Below are positions 35,129 to 43,405 of a stretch of DNA of 43,405 bases, one piece after another. The notes beneath the pieces were generated by a model. The model worked only from the letters and a program-made list of their open reading frames with translations, was not told the origin of the DNA and ran no database searches. Source of the DNA: Bacillota bacterium (lineage in GTDB: Bacteria; Bacillota; Clostridia; Oscillospirales; Oscillospiraceae); assembly GCA_029225225.1 (NCBI GenBank), contig JAQXWB010000030.1, positions 1 to 43,405 of the forward strand. The letters are read 5' to 3'. How positions within the stretch are numbered: position 1 is the first letter of the stretch; each line of letters begins with the position of its first letter. Position numbers and translations under genes: made by a program.

Positions 35129-35974
35129 TTACAGCGCTTCCGCGCCGGAAACGATTTCCGTGATTTCCTGCGTAATGGCAGCCTGCCGCGCGCGGTTATA
35201 GCGGAGCTGCAGGGTATCAATGATCTCGCCCGCGTTTTTATTCGCCGCGTTCATCGCGGTGCGGCGCGCGCCATGCTCCGAAGCGGCAGCCTCACAGAGG
35301 GTGGAATACAAAATGCCAGAGACATACTGCGGCACGATCTTCGCGATCAGCTCCTCCGCCTCTCCCTCGACGAGCGCGCCGGAATAGTGCGTCTCGTTCT
35401 CCCGCAAGGTAATGGGTAGGAGCGGATCGCACACGGGTACCTGCGAGAGCATGGACTGAAACTTCGTATAAGCCACAACCACGCGGTCATAGTTTTCTTC
35501 CGCGAAGCCCTCGCACAAGAGCTTTGCCATCTGCATACAGTCGCCGATGCCGACCGTTCCGGTCACACCGAAATAAGTGCTGACAAGCTCGCAGCCCAAA
35601 TGGCTGAAATGCTCCAGCGATTTTTTGCCGATGGGGAGAACGCAGAAGTCCGTGCCGTCCGTCATGCGCTTGACCATGCGGAAGAGGTTGGCATTATAGC
35701 CGCCCGCCAAGCCGCGGTCGCCGGCAATGACGACATAGCAGGTCTTTTTTACCTCGCGCTCCTGTGCAAAGACGGTCGGGCTTTCCGCCGCGCCCGCCTG
35801 CAAGCCGGAAATGGCTTCCAACAATACCTCATGATACGGGCGGGCGTTTTCAACCCGCTGCTTTGCCTTGCGCAGCTTCGAGGTTGCCACAAGCTCCATC
35901 GCTTTCGTGATCTGGCGGGTGCTTTCGACGCTCTTGATGCGCGTCTTGATCTGTTTCATCGACGCTCCGGACAT
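35129..35974 (-). CDS. atpG: F-ATP synthase subunit gamma
   Basis: Rotor shaft of F1. Both terminal helices match the family: MKQIKTRIKSVESTRQITKA at the start, and MNAANKNAGEIIDTLQLRYN...ITQEITEIVSGAEAL at the end. The GDRGLAGGYN loop is present. At 281 residues the length is normal. AAGGAG precedes the ATG at 35974; an internal ATG gives a five-residue shorter form. Confidence 0.97.
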   Translation of the reverse strand: MSGASMKQIKTRIKSVESTRQITKAMELVATSKLRKAKQRVENARPYHEVLLEAISGLQAGAAESPTVFAQEREVKKTCYVVIAGDRGLAGGYNANLFRMVKRMTDGTDFCVLPIGKKSLEHFSHLGCELVSTYFGVTGTVGIGDCMQMAKLLCEGFAEENYDRVVVAYTKFQSMLSQVPVCDPLLPITLRENETHYSGALVEGEAEELIAKIVPQYVSGILYSTLCEAAASEHGARRTAMNAANKNAGEIIDTLQLRYNRARQAAITQEITEIVSGAEAL

Positions 35975-35977
35975 AGC

Positions 35978-37492
35978 TTACTCCTTCGAAACGAACTGCA
36001 TCTTGCAGGCTTCAATCGCTTCACGCAGCGCGGCTTCATTGTCCTTGGTCAGTTCCTTTGTCTCGCGGATACTCTCCAAGATCGCAGGACGCTGGACGGT
36101 CAAATAGTCAAACAGCGCCGTCTCAAAATCATGGATGCGCTCAACGGGCACGTCGGAAAGCATATCCTTTGTGACCGCATAGATGATGCAGACCTGCAAA
36201 GCAACATCCACAGGGGAATTGCGATCCTGCTTCAAAATCTCAACGACGCGCGCGCCCTGCTCCAAACGCGCCTTGGTGTCCGCGTCAAGGTCGGAGCCGA
36301 ACTGGGCGAAGGATTGCAGCTCGCGGTACTGCGAATACATCAGCTTCAAGGAACCTGCGACCTTCTTCATCGCCTTAATCTGTGCACTGCCGCCGACACG
36401 GGAGACGGAGATACCGGGGTTAATAGCAGGACGGATACCCGCATGGAACAGCTCGGACTCCAAATAGATCTGTCCGTCCGTGATGGAAATAACATTCGTC
36501 GGGATATACGCCGAGACGTCGCCCGCCTGCGTTTCAATGATCGGCAGAGCAGTCAGGGAGCCTCCGCCGTATTCCGGCGCGACACGCGCGGCACGCTCAA
36601 GCAGTCTCGAATGGAGATAGAACACGTCGCCGGGGAACGCCTCGCGTCCGGGCGGGCGGCGGATAAGCAGGGACAGTGCGCGGTAAGCGACCGCGTGCTT
36701 GGAAAGATCGTCATAGATGATCAGCGCATCCTTGCCCTGATCCATGAAATACTCGCCCATCGTGCAGCCGGAATAGGGCGCGATATATTGCAGCGGCGCA
36801 AGCTCGGACGCCGTCGCGGAGACGACGATGGTATACTCCATTGCGCCGTTTTTCTCCAAGGTGTCTACCAGCTGCGCAACCGTCGAGCGCTTCTGCCCGA
36901 TAGCGACATAGATGCAGGTGACGCCCTTGCCCTTCTGATTGATGATGGTATCGGTCGCAATGACGGTCTTACCCGTCTGACGGTCGCCGATAATCAGCTC
37001 ACGCTGACCTCTGCCGATGGGGATCATCGAGTCGATTGCCTTGATGCCGGTTTGCAGCGGCACGGAGACGGATTTGCGTTCGATGATGCCGGGGGCGTTG
37101 CGCTCAATGGGGCGCATTTCCTTTGCGGCAATGGGTCCCTTGCCGTCAATGGGCTGTCCAAGGGCATCGACGACTCTGCCGATCAGCGCCTCGCCGACGG
37201 GAACGGAGACGACCTGTCCGGTGCGCTTGACTAAGCTTCCCTCGCTGATGCCGACATCCGTGCCCAGCATAACGACGCTGACGCAGCTCTCTTCCAAGTT
37301 CAGCGCCATGCCGTATGAGTCATTTTCAAAGCGCAGAAGCTCATTTGCCTTGCACTTTTCCAGCCCATGTACCTTCGCGATGCCGTCGCCGACCTGAATG
37401 ACATAGCCGATCTCGTCCTGCTGCGTCTTGGAGGCGTAATTTTTAATTTGATCCTTAATGATTTTACTGATATCTTCGATTTTCAGGTTCAC
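35978..37492 (-). CDS. atpA: F-ATP synthase subunit alpha
   Basis: Non-catalytic nucleotide-binding F1 subunit, 504 residues. Walker A GDRQTGKT lies at 169-176; [20 protein letters not shown] and the arginine-finger region near [11 protein letters not shown] are intact. The start is GTG at 37492. It lies 13 bp after atpH and 3 bp before atpG, consistent with operon transcription. Confidence 0.98.
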   Translation of the reverse strand: MNLKIEDISKIIKDQIKNYASKTQQDEIGYVIQVGDGIAKVHGLEKCKANELLRFENDSYGMALNLEESCVSVVMLGTDVGISEGSLVKRTGQVVSVPVGEALIGRVVDALGQPIDGKGPIAAKEMRPIERNAPGIIERKSVSVPLQTGIKAIDSMIPIGRGQRELIIGDRQTGKTVIATDTIINQKGKGVTCIYVAIGQKRSTVAQLVDTLEKNGAMEYTIVVSATASELAPLQYIAPYSGCTMGEYFMDQGKDALIIYDDLSKHAVAYRALSLLIRRPPGREAFPGDVFYLHSRLLERAARVAPEYGGGSLTALPIIETQAGDVSAYIPTNVISITDGQIYLESELFHAGIRPAINPGISVSRVGGSAQIKAMKKVAGSLKLMYSQYRELQSFAQFGSDLDADTKARLEQGARVVEILKQDRNSPVDVALQVCIIYAVTKDMLSDVPVERIHDFETALFDYLTVQRPAILESIRETKELTKDNEAALREAIEACKMQFVSKE

Positions 37493-37505
37493 GGTCTCAC
37501 CAACC

Positions 37506-38039
37506 TTATACTATCGTTTCAGACAAGCCACGGCGCAGCTTGTCGAGTCTTGCGCGGATGCTGTCGTCCAGCTGCACGCCGCCGTAGCGGAGCGTGATGC
37601 CGCCGACCAGTGTAGGATCGGTGCGGTTCGTCAGCAGGACAGTTTTTCCCGTGATGTGCGCTAACTTTTCGCGCAGGGCGTTCTTTTGGCGCTCCTGCAT
37701 CGGCACAGCGGTGATCGCCGTTGCGCGCAGGAGATTGTGCGCCTCGTCGTAACACGCGTCAAACGCGTCCGCGCAGGCGGGAAACTGATAATACGCGCGC
37801 TTCTCGCACAGCAGGCATAGGAAGTTGAGCAGCAGCGGCTGCACATTACCGAACGCCTGCTTCAACAGTCCGAGCTTTTCTTCGGTCTGCACGGCAGGTG
37901 TGTCCAGCAGTGTAACATACTGCGGCTGCTCCTCCAGCGCCTTGCGAATCAGCTCCAGCTCCTCGCGCACACGCTTGTCCTCGCCTGCCTCCTGCGACAG
38001 TTCAAACAGCGCTTTTCCGTAAGCAGCGGCGTCAATCAT
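37506..38039 (-). CDS. atpH: F-ATP synthase subunit delta
   Basis: Peripheral-stalk subunit linking the b dimer to F1. The 177-residue protein begins [20 protein letters not shown] and ends with the conserved [20 protein letters not shown] region. I choose the ATG at 38039; a GTG three codons upstream is open but has a weak ribosome site. The start overlaps the end of atpF. Confidence 0.95.
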   Translation of the reverse strand: MIDAAAYGKALFELSQEAGEDKRVREELELIRKALEEQPQYVTLLDTPAVQTEEKLGLLKQAFGNVQPLLLNFLCLLCEKRAYYQFPACADAFDACYDEAHNLLRATAITAVPMQERQKNALREKLAHITGKTVLLTNRTDPTLVGGITLRYGGVQLDDSIRARLDKLRRGLSETIV

Positions 38040-38547
38040 TGTCGTCACCCAAGCGGTCGATAAACGAGTCGATCAGTTCCGTATGCTCGCTCGCCTTGAT
38101 GTCACGGGCAAGCACCGCAGAGGCGATATCCACCGCCATGACGGAAACCTCGTCCTTAATGTCGTTCATCGCGCGCTTTTTCTCCATCGCGATCTGCTCA
38201 TCCGCTCTGCGGAGCGTCGCAGCCGCCTTGTCCTGCGCCTCGCGGAGCATCTGCTCGTCGCGGAGCTGCGCCTTACGGTAGGCATCCTTCAAGATCGCCT
38301 CTTTTTCGGCGTTTGCCTCGGCAAGACGCGTCTCGTACTGCGATTTCAGCGCGGCGGCATCCGTCTTGGACTTCTCCGCGTCGGCGTACTGATCGTCAAT
38401 CTCCTTCTGGCGGTCGTCGATCATTTTCTTCACGGGCTTGAACAGGAACTTCTTCATAATCAGAAATACGATCAGAAGATTGCACAGCGTGAAAATAGAT
38501 GTCCAAATATTGAGGCTGATAAAGGGTTCACTTGCCAAAAAGAGCAA
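38032..38547 (-). CDS. atpF: F-ATP synthase subunit b
   Basis: Peripheral-stalk subunit: one N-terminal membrane helix (about 8-30, WTSIFTLCNLLIVFLIMKKF) followed by a long charged helix for dimerisation. The 171-residue protein probably starts at TTG 38547, which has GGGGAG seven bases upstream; no in-frame ATG comes before the membrane helix. Its 3' end overlaps atpH. Confidence 0.94.
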   Translation of the reverse strand: MLFLASEPFISLNIWTSIFTLCNLLIVFLIMKKFLFKPVKKMIDDRQKEIDDQYADAEKSKTDAAALKSQYETRLAEANAEKEAILKDAYRKAQLRDEQMLREAQDKAAATLRRADEQIAMEKKRAMNDIKDEVSVMAVDIASAVLARDIKASEHTELIDSFIDRLGDDND

Positions 38548-38586
38548 ACCTCATCTCCCCTTTCGTAAAGGATGTTGCGCGGTATA

Positions 38587-38835
<249 letters not shown>

Positions 38836-38888
38836 CTATATTTTGTTTGCTTTTGCAAATGGACTACTTAATAGATGATGAAACTACT

Positions 38889-39082
38889 CTGTAGGGCGGG
38901 GACATGTCCCCGGCGGTGCAGGAACTACCAACTGCGTACAAGCTTCCCTCCCATGTCATTGCGAACCCAGTGCGCACACTGGGGGTGGCAATCTCGTGTA
39001 GGAACCATAGGCTACTTACAAGCTCGTTCGTCTGTATCGCCCGCCGCTTCGCGCTCTGCAGGGACATGTCCCCGCCCTACAG
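38889..39082. mobile_element. Intact 194-bp MITE inside the ATP synthase operon
   Basis: Perfect 22-bp terminal inverted repeats (38889-38910 and 39061-39082, beginning CTGTAGGGCGGGGAC) each contain the palindrome GGGACATGTCCC. Inside lies a GTCATTGCGAACCCAGTGCG... palindrome ending GGTGGCAATCTCGTG (about 38954-39000). No protein is encoded and I see no clear target duplication. It is the only copy in the window with both ends intact, and it occupies the atpB-atpE spacer. Confidence 0.75.
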
Positions 39083-39091
39083 GTGTTTTCC

Positions 39092-39853
39092 TTACTTCGC
39101 TTCCTTCTCCGCGGGAGGCGGGCAGGCAGCACCTACATAAACCATGGTAAGCATGGAGAACACCAGTGCCTGAATAAAGCCGGAGAACAGGTCAAAATAG
39201 AGCGAGAGTACGGCAGGAATGCCCACCTGTAAAATGGGGATGGAGCTGATAAACGCGTTGGGGATCCAGCCGAGAATCATCGCACTTGCCGCCGCGAGGG
39301 CGTTATAGATCAACATTGTCAGAACGCTGCCGCCCGCGACATTGCCGAAGTGACGGAACGCCATGGAGATCGGCTGCGCGATCTCGCTGACGATGTTCAT
39401 CGGCGTCATAACAACAATCGGTTCGGTGAAGCCCTTGAGCCAGCCAAAGAAGCCGTTGTTCTTGATATTGTAGAACCACACAAGCACCGAGGTAACAAGC
39501 GCCCAAGTGATTGTCGTGCTGATGTCCGCCGTCGCACTGCGGAAGAATCCCAGCATACTGATCAGCGTGCCGAGGAGGGACGAGCAGAACAAGGCGCCGA
39601 TGTAGGGTGCGAAGCGGAGATTATGCTCGCCCATTGTGTCGCGCACCATGTTATAGAGCATTCCGACGACCTTCTCCGTCAGCACCTGCTTTCCGCTCGG
39701 ACGCTTTTTCAAATTTCTGCCGAGCCATATGCTCAGGATCACAAGTGTCAGCATCACGAGGAAGGAGGAGAGTACCGTCTCCGTAATCGTCACATCGAAC
39801 AGCCCGAAAAACGAGAAGGAAAATAAAATCTTCGGGCCGGTCACTTCAATCAT
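39092..39853 (-). CDS. atpB: F-ATP synthase subunit a
   Basis: Stator membrane subunit forming the ion half-channels. The 253-residue protein has about six membrane helices and the essential arginine at Arg167 in PISMAFRHFGN, plus the usual NIVSEIAQP segment before it. The ATG overlaps the stop of atpI as ATGA. Unlike other junctions of this operon, the gap to atpE is large because of the inserted repeat. Confidence 0.97.
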   Translation of the reverse strand: MIEVTGPKILFSFSFFGLFDVTITETVLSSFLVMLTLVILSIWLGRNLKKRPSGKQVLTEKVVGMLYNMVRDTMGEHNLRFAPYIGALFCSSLLGTLISMLGFFRSATADISTTITWALVTSVLVWFYNIKNNGFFGWLKGFTEPIVVMTPMNIVSEIAQPISMAFRHFGNVAGGSVLTMLIYNALAAASAMILGWIPNAFISSIPILQVGIPAVLSLYFDLFSGFIQALVFSMLTMVYVGAACPPPAEKEAK

Positions 39854-40254
39854 TGTGCATTCTCTCCTTTCTTACGAAAAAGCTCAAACAGCCACACGGC
39901 AATGGGCTGGAAGCACAGCGGCAGCGCCGTTGCCAGCGGGTCAAATACTTTGGTTTTCAGCGCGAGAATCAGCACGGCTGCCAAAAGGAGCATCCGCAGC
40001 GCGTAAGTTGCCTTGACGTAGAGCTGACCCTTTTCCGGACTGCCGCGTTTTTCCGCCCTGAGCAGTGCAAAGATCATCACGGAGAAATTCAGCAGCACCG
40101 TGCCGGCACCGAGCAGCGCGCCCCAAAGCACCTTCGCGGAAAATCTCCCGATCAGGGCGTAGACACCCAGCATGATGCCCGTCAGCAGCAGCTCGCCGAG
40201 CATCACCGGCAGGATATCGCGGAAGGTCTGCGCGGTTGGATTGGATTCATTCAC
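39850..40254 (-). CDS. atpI: ATP synthase subunit I-like membrane protein
   Basis: A 134-residue membrane protein with about four helices, at the usual atpI position before atpB. AtpI helps assemble the c ring in some bacteria. Start is GTG at 40254 with AGGAGG eight bases upstream; it overlaps the stop of the preceding gene. Sequence conservation in this family is low, so the call rests mainly on position and topology. Confidence 0.8.
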   Translation of the reverse strand: MNESNPTAQTFRDILPVMLGELLLTGIMLGVYALIGRFSAKVLWGALLGAGTVLLNFSVMIFALLRAEKRGSPEKGQLYVKATYALRMLLLAAVLILALKTKVFDPLATALPLCFQPIAVWLFELFRKKGENAQ

Positions 40255-40504
40255 GCTTTCCGCCTCCTTTTTCCTGCGTCGGGTCGATATGATCCATCGT
40301 CTTCAATATGAAGCTGAACATGCTGTAGAGTCCGAAAAGGACGCCGAGCACAATCGAAACGATCATCGCCCACTTCCCCACGCCGCAGCGGTTCGTCAGG
40401 AACCACCCGCCGAGGATCAGCAGCCCCGCAGGACAGATCAGGCAGAACGCCGCCTGCGTGATATAATTGAGTGCGTACATCACGCGAAACACCTTTTTCG
40501 GCAT
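40247..40504 (-). CDS. atpZ: AtpZ/AtpI-family small membrane protein
   Basis: An 85-residue protein of two membrane helices (FCLICPAGLLILGGWFLTN and WAMIVSIVLGVLFGLYSMFS) with a charged C-terminus, the layout of the ATPase gene-1 (AtpZ) family found first in many F-ATPase operons. The ATG at 40504 is preferred over an upstream start because GAGAGG and GGAGG lie just before it. It is the first gene of the operon. Confidence 0.8.
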   Translation of the reverse strand: MPKKVFRVMYALNYITQAAFCLICPAGLLILGGWFLTNRCGVGKWAMIVSIVLGVLFGLYSMFSFILKTMDHIDPTQEKGGGKRE

Positions 40505-40553
40505 TGCCTCTCGACCTCCGAAAGGGGGAACCAAAATTCTCCCGATTATCCAT

Positions 40554-40582
40554 ATGATACTGCAATTTCCCTAAAAAAGCAA
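40554..40582 (-). promoter_or_regulatory. Promoter of the ATP synthase operon
   Basis: On the minus strand TTGCTT and TATCAT are 17 bp apart, about 50 bp upstream of the atpZ start. The -35 is weak and the -10 is five of six. Confidence 0.5.
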
Positions 40583-40630
40583 GTCTAGGGACGGGAATTT
40601 TCAAAAATTCACAAAACCGACACAGTTTAT

Positions 40631-40670
40631 TTTCCGCACGGTTGACTTTCCGAACGGTTACTATTATAAT
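40631..40670 (+). promoter_or_regulatory. metY promoter with overlapping direct repeats
   Basis: TTGACT (40642-40647) and TATAAT (40665-40670) are 17 bp apart. A 13-bp direct repeat, TTTCCG(C/A)ACGGTT, occurs at 40631-40643 and 40647-40659, 16 bp centre to centre, covering the -35 region. It may be a regulator-binding site. Confidence 0.75.
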
Positions 40671-40702
40671 AACGGTAAATCAGCGAAAGGGGCGTGATCG
40701 GC

Positions 40703-40765
40703 ATGACGCATACGGCGATTTTGAGCCGCTGCGCCGTCTCTATGCCGTTTTGCGCCCTTCGATAG
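40703..40765 (+). CDS. Candidate metY leader peptide
   Basis: A 20-codon ORF starting ATG ACG CAT ACG and ending TAG, with AAAGGGG ten bases upstream. Cys codons are at positions 10 and 17 and an internal Met at 14 (SRCAVSMPFCALR). Its last codons overlap the left arm of a long stem, and its stop lies in that structure. It begins about 25 bp after the predicted transcription start. The role as a translated sensor is inferred from the mutually exclusive stems downstream. Confidence 0.55.
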   Translation: MTHTAILSRCAVSMPFCALR

Positions 40766-40815
40766 CATTTTTTGCGAATCGGAAGGGCGGCATTTTGCTG
40801 TCCTTTTTTATTTTT
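40742..40815 (+). promoter_or_regulatory. Candidate metY transcription attenuator
   Basis: Two exclusive structures can form. The antiterminator pairs GCCCTTC (40754-40760) plus GAT with ATC plus GAAGGGC (40778-40788), extended by ATGCC/GGCAT (40742-40746 with 40789-40793). The terminator pairs GGGCGGCA (40785-40792) with TGCTGTCC (40796-40803, two G-U pairs) and is followed at once by TTTTTTATTTTT. They share 40785-40792. The left antiterminator arm lies inside the leader ORF. Confidence 0.6.
40785..40815 (+). terminator. Intrinsic terminator of the metY leader
   Basis: An eight-base-pair stem with a TTT loop and a T-tract directly after it, lying 18 bp before the metY start codon. It is the termination half of the proposed attenuator. 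Confidence 0.6.
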
Positions 40816-40833
40816 ACCATATGAGGTGTAATT

Positions 40834-42120
40834 ATGAATAAAAACCTGCATCCCGAAACACTGTGTATTCAGGCAGGCTATCAGCCGAAAAACGGCGAGC
40901 CGCGCCAAATTCCCATTATTCAAAGCACGACCTTCCGCTATGAGAGCGCAAGCGAAATGGCGAAGCTCTTCGATTTGGAGTCCGACGGCTATTTTTACTC
41001 CCGTCTGAGCAACCCGACCTGCGACGCTGTCGCGGCAAAGATCGCCGCCTTAGAGGGGGGCACGGCGGCAATGCTCACCGGCTCCGGTCAGGCAGCAACC
41101 TTCTTCGCGGTCTTTAATATCGCGGGCAACGGCGACCATGTGGTCAGCTCGTCCGCCATCTACGGCGGCAGCTACAATCTCTTTGCCGTCACGATGAAAC
41201 GCATGGGCGTGGAATTCACCTTTGTTGACCCCGACTGCTCCGAGGAGGAGTTGAACGCCGCTTTCCGCCCGAACACCAAGGCGGTCTTCGGCGAGACGAT
41301 CGCCAATCCCGCGCTGACCGTTTTAGACATTGAGAAATTCGCCAACGCCGCCCACGCCCACGGCGTCCCCTTGATTGTGGACAACACCTTCGCCACGCCC
41401 GTCAACTGCCGCCCCCTCGAGTGGGGCGCGGACATCGTGACCCATTCGACCACCAAATACATCGACGGTCACGCCGCCGCCCTCGGCGGATGCATCGTGG
41501 ACGGCGGCAAATTCGACTGGGCGCAGTATCCCGACAAATTCCCCGGTCTGTGCACGCCCGACGACAGCTACCACGGCGTCGTCTATGTCGATCGCTTCGG
41601 CAAGGAGGGCGCGTTTATCACCAAGGCAACCGCCCAGCTCATGCGCGATTTCGGCTCCGTGCAGTCCCCGCAGAACGCTTTCTTGACCAACCTCGGCTTG
41701 GAGAGCCTGCCCGTGCGGATGCGCCAGCACTGCCAAACCGCGCAGAAGGTCGCGGAATACCTGCAAGATCACGAGAAAATTTCGTGGGTCAGCTATTGCG
41801 GTCTGCCCGGCGACAAATACTACGAGCGCGCGAAAAAATATATGCCCAACGGCTCCTGCGGCGTGATCTCCTTCGGCGTGAAGGGCGGACGCGAGGCAGC
41901 CGCGCGCTTCATGGAGCATTTGCAGCTTGCCGCCATTGAAACCCACGTTGCCGACGCCCGCACCTGCTGCCTGCATCCGGCGGGCACGACGCACCGCCAG
42001 ATGAACGATCAGGAACTTGCCGCCGCAGGCGTATCCCCCGATCTGGTGCGTCTGAGCTGCGGCTTGGAGAACGCCGACGACTTGATTGCCGACATCGCGC
42101 AGGCGCTCGAAGCCGTATAA
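40834..42120 (+). CDS. metY: O-acetylhomoserine sulfhydrylase
   Basis: PLP enzyme making homocysteine from O-acetylhomoserine and sulfide. The 428-residue protein has the Cys/Met-metabolism family features: YSRLSNPTCDAVA, the LTGSGQAAT phosphate loop, VDNTFATP, and Lys208 in THSTTKYIDGH forming the Schiff base. It ends with the LSCGLENADDLIADI block typical of MetY. GAGGTG precedes the ATG. It lies 24 bp before metA, which makes its substrate, so the two form a direct-sulfhydrylation operon. Confidence 0.96.
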   Translation: MNKNLHPETLCIQAGYQPKNGEPRQIPIIQSTTFRYESASEMAKLFDLESDGYFYSRLSNPTCDAVAAKIAALEGGTAAMLTGSGQAATFFAVFNIAGNGDHVVSSSAIYGGSYNLFAVTMKRMGVEFTFVDPDCSEEELNAAFRPNTKAVFGETIANPALTVLDIEKFANAAHAHGVPLIVDNTFATPVNCRPLEWGADIVTHSTTKYIDGHAAALGGCIVDGGKFDWAQYPDKFPGLCTPDDSYHGVVYVDRFGKEGAFITKATAQLMRDFGSVQSPQNAFLTNLGLESLPVRMRQHCQTAQKVAEYLQDHEKISWVSYCGLPGDKYYERAKKYMPNGSCGVISFGVKGGREAAARFMEHLQLAAIETHVADARTCCLHPAGTTHRQMNDQELAAAGVSPDLVRLSCGLENADDLIADIAQALEAV

Positions 42121-42144
42121 TTTCACGCAAAGGAGCATTTCGAA

Positions 42145-43056
42145 ATGCCCATCAAGATACCCAACGATCTGCCCGCGACCGCAACCTTACAGAGTGAAAA
42201 CATCTTCGTCATGACGGAGACCCGCGCCGTCACGCAGGACATCCGTCCGCTGGAGATTCTGATTCTCAACCTCATGCCGACGAAGATCGACACTGAGACG
42301 CAGTTTGCTCGTCTCTTGGGCAACACCCCGCTGCAAGTGCATTTGGAATTCATGCACACAAAATCGCATATCGCGAAGCATGTCTCAGCGGAGCATCTGT
42401 TCACCTTTTATAAGACCTTCGACGAGATCAGGGACCGCCGCTACGACGGCATGGTCATTACCGGTGCACCCGTCGAGCTGATGCCCTTTGAGGAGGTCGA
42501 GTATTGGGACGAGCTGTGTCAGATCATGGAGTGGAGCAAGACCAATGTCCACAGCACCCTGCACATCTGCTGGGGCGCGCAGGCAGGTCTATACTACCAC
42601 TATGGAATTCCCAAATATCCCCTGCCTCAAAAGCTGTTTGGTGTTTTCCCGCACCGTGTGGAATACAAGCACCCCATCTTACTGCGCGGCTTTGACGATG
42701 TGTTCATGGCGCCGCACTCGCGGCATACCACGATCCTCCGCGAGGATATTGAGCGCGTGCCGGAGTTGAAGATCATTGCAAGCTCCGAGGAGGCGGGCAT
42801 TTACGCCGTCTTCACCGCAGGCGGGCGGCAGGTGTTCCTGACAGGGCACTCCGAATATGACCCCGACACGCTCAAGCGCGAATACGAGCGGGACAAGGCG
42901 CTCGGGCTGCCCATTGCCGTGCCGAAAAACTATTTCCCGAACGACGACGACACGCAGCCGCCCCTTGTCACATGGCGCGGTCACGCAAACCTGCTCTTCT
43001 CCAACTGGCTCAACTACTTCGTCTATCAGACCACGCCTTACGATTTCGCAACCTAA
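42145..43056 (+). CDS. metA: Homoserine O-acetyltransferase (MetA type)
   Basis: Activates homoserine for sulfhydrylation. The 303-residue protein belongs to the MetA family, with catalytic Cys142 in [10 protein letters not shown] and the downstream His/Glu segment GHSEYDP. Residue 111 is Glu in [11 protein letters not shown]; in this family Glu at that position goes with acetyl-CoA and Gly with succinyl-CoA, so the enzyme is predicted to be an acetyltransferase. That fits metY upstream. AAGGAG precedes the ATG. Confidence 0.96.
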   Translation: MPIKIPNDLPATATLQSENIFVMTETRAVTQDIRPLEILILNLMPTKIDTETQFARLLGNTPLQVHLEFMHTKSHIAKHVSAEHLFTFYKTFDEIRDRRYDGMVITGAPVELMPFEEVEYWDELCQIMEWSKTNVHSTLHICWGAQAGLYYHYGIPKYPLPQKLFGVFPHRVEYKHPILLRGFDDVFMAPHSRHTTILREDIERVPELKIIASSEEAGIYAVFTAGGRQVFLTGHSEYDPDTLKREYERDKALGLPIAVPKNYFPNDDDTQPPLVTWRGHANLLFSNWLNYFVYQTTPYDFAT

Positions 43057-43405
43057 CCCATTAACGCCATTGTAGGGCGGGGCCGCGAAGGAAGGGAAAG
43101 CAGATTTGTATGCAGTCAGTAGCTCCTGCACGAGATTGCTACGACCCCGTTGGGGTCTCGCAATGACAGAGAGGTCAGCCTTTCCGTGTCATTGCGAGGA
43201 GCGCAGCGACGCGGCAATCTCCGGCTGAAGGTTTGTACGCAGTCAGTAGTTCCTGCACGGGATTGCCACGACCCCGTTGGGGTCTCGCAATGACAGAGAG
43301 GTCAGCCTTTCCGTGTCATTGCGAGGAGCGCAGCGACGCGGCAATCTCCGGCTGAAGGTTTGTACGCAGTCAGTAGTAACTGCACTGGATTGCCACGACC
43401 CCGGT
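43057..43405. repeat. Tandem 127-bp repeat array derived from the interspersed family
   Basis: After metA a left end TGTAGGGCGGGG appears at 43071. GATTGCYACGACCCCGTTGG then recurs at 43134, 43261 and, partly, 43388, an exact 127-bp period. Each unit holds the GATTGCC...GCAATGACA palindrome, the opposite-facing GTCATTGCGAGGAGCGCAGC... palindrome, and a CGCAGTCAGTAGTTCCTGCA segment that is the reverse complement of the outer module at 38889. Related sequence starts near 43101. There is no gene and no clear terminator for metA. The array runs off the window. Confidence 0.75.

Noticed and set aside
35600-37234. Long plus-strand open frame of 544 codons opposite atpA/atpG
   Set aside because: It is antisense to two certain ATP synthase genes, has no family likeness and arises from codon bias in GC-rich sequence; similar antisense frames opposite priA and the LRR gene were rejected for the same reason.
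40671-40833. SAM riboswitch or T-box in front of metY
   Set aside because: No S-box core motifs and no T-box GGTGGNACCGCG sequence are visible; the leader is short and carries an ORF with exclusive stems instead.
43101-43405. CRISPR array
   Set aside because: Repeats are 127 bp, contain internal palindromes and have no unique spacers; no cas genes are present.

Overview
The window looks like a chromosomal segment of a moderately GC-rich Clostridia-type Bacillota, most likely an Oscillospiraceae/Ruminococcaceae-like gut anaerobe. This is inferred from gene content: remA, yicC, a PASTA kinase with its PP2C phosphatase, cdaA-cdaR, a DUF3343-desulfurase pair, a short (archaeal/eukaryotic-type) ProS, an F-ATPase with a Na+-type c subunit, and a BspA/SLH surface protein. 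No rRNA, tRNA, phage module or CRISPR array was recognised.

Layout. (1) 1-305: hairpins, short direct repeats and a repeat-element copy. (2) 306-17664, all minus strand: a nearly gap-free array of 19 genes read from 17664 down to 306. In transcription order these are a DUF3343 carrier, a class-V desulfurase, cdaA, cdaR, an RseC-like protein, a DUF5685-like protein, a J-domain protein, yicC, remA, gmk, rpoZ, priA, def, fmt, rsmB, rlmN, a PP2C phosphatase, prkC and rsgA. Many stops overlap the next start (ATGA, GTGA, TTGA), so translational coupling is likely. The array links c-di-AMP synthesis, nucleotide and transcription housekeeping, translation initiation and rRNA modification, and Ser/Thr signalling. 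(3) 17665-20800: a promoter, a terminator hairpin, repeat elements, a small membrane protein, proS (minus) and a 50-residue protein. (4) 20808-23136: L-serine dehydratase and ychF. (5) 23406-26975 (minus): a large secreted leucine-rich-repeat/SLH protein broken by one in-frame TGA. A 77-bp IS5-type MITE lies in its leader and a 33-bp palindrome lies upstream. (6) 27386-30978: an accessory plus-strand group of a large HTH regulator, a GNAT, a HEAT-like protein, an AAC(6')-like acetyltransferase and another GNAT. (7) 31003-33160 (minus): folA, thyA and a zinc-ribbon membrane protein. (8) 33303-40504 (minus): a complete F-ATP synthase operon, atpZ-I-B-E-F-H-A-G-D-C, interrupted between atpB and atpE by a 194-bp MITE. 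(9) 40630-43056: metY-metA, preceded by a strong promoter and a candidate leader-peptide attenuator. (10) 43071-43405: a tandem 127-bp repeat array running off the end.

The best candidate for something new is the metY leader. It holds a 20-codon ORF with two Cys codons and one internal Met codon, overlapping one arm of an antiterminator that is mutually exclusive with an intrinsic terminator. Other points of interest are the interspersed composite repeat family at seven sites, the two-carboxylate (Na+-type) c subunit, and the chromosomal AAC(6')-like gene beside an uncharacterised two-HTH regulator.
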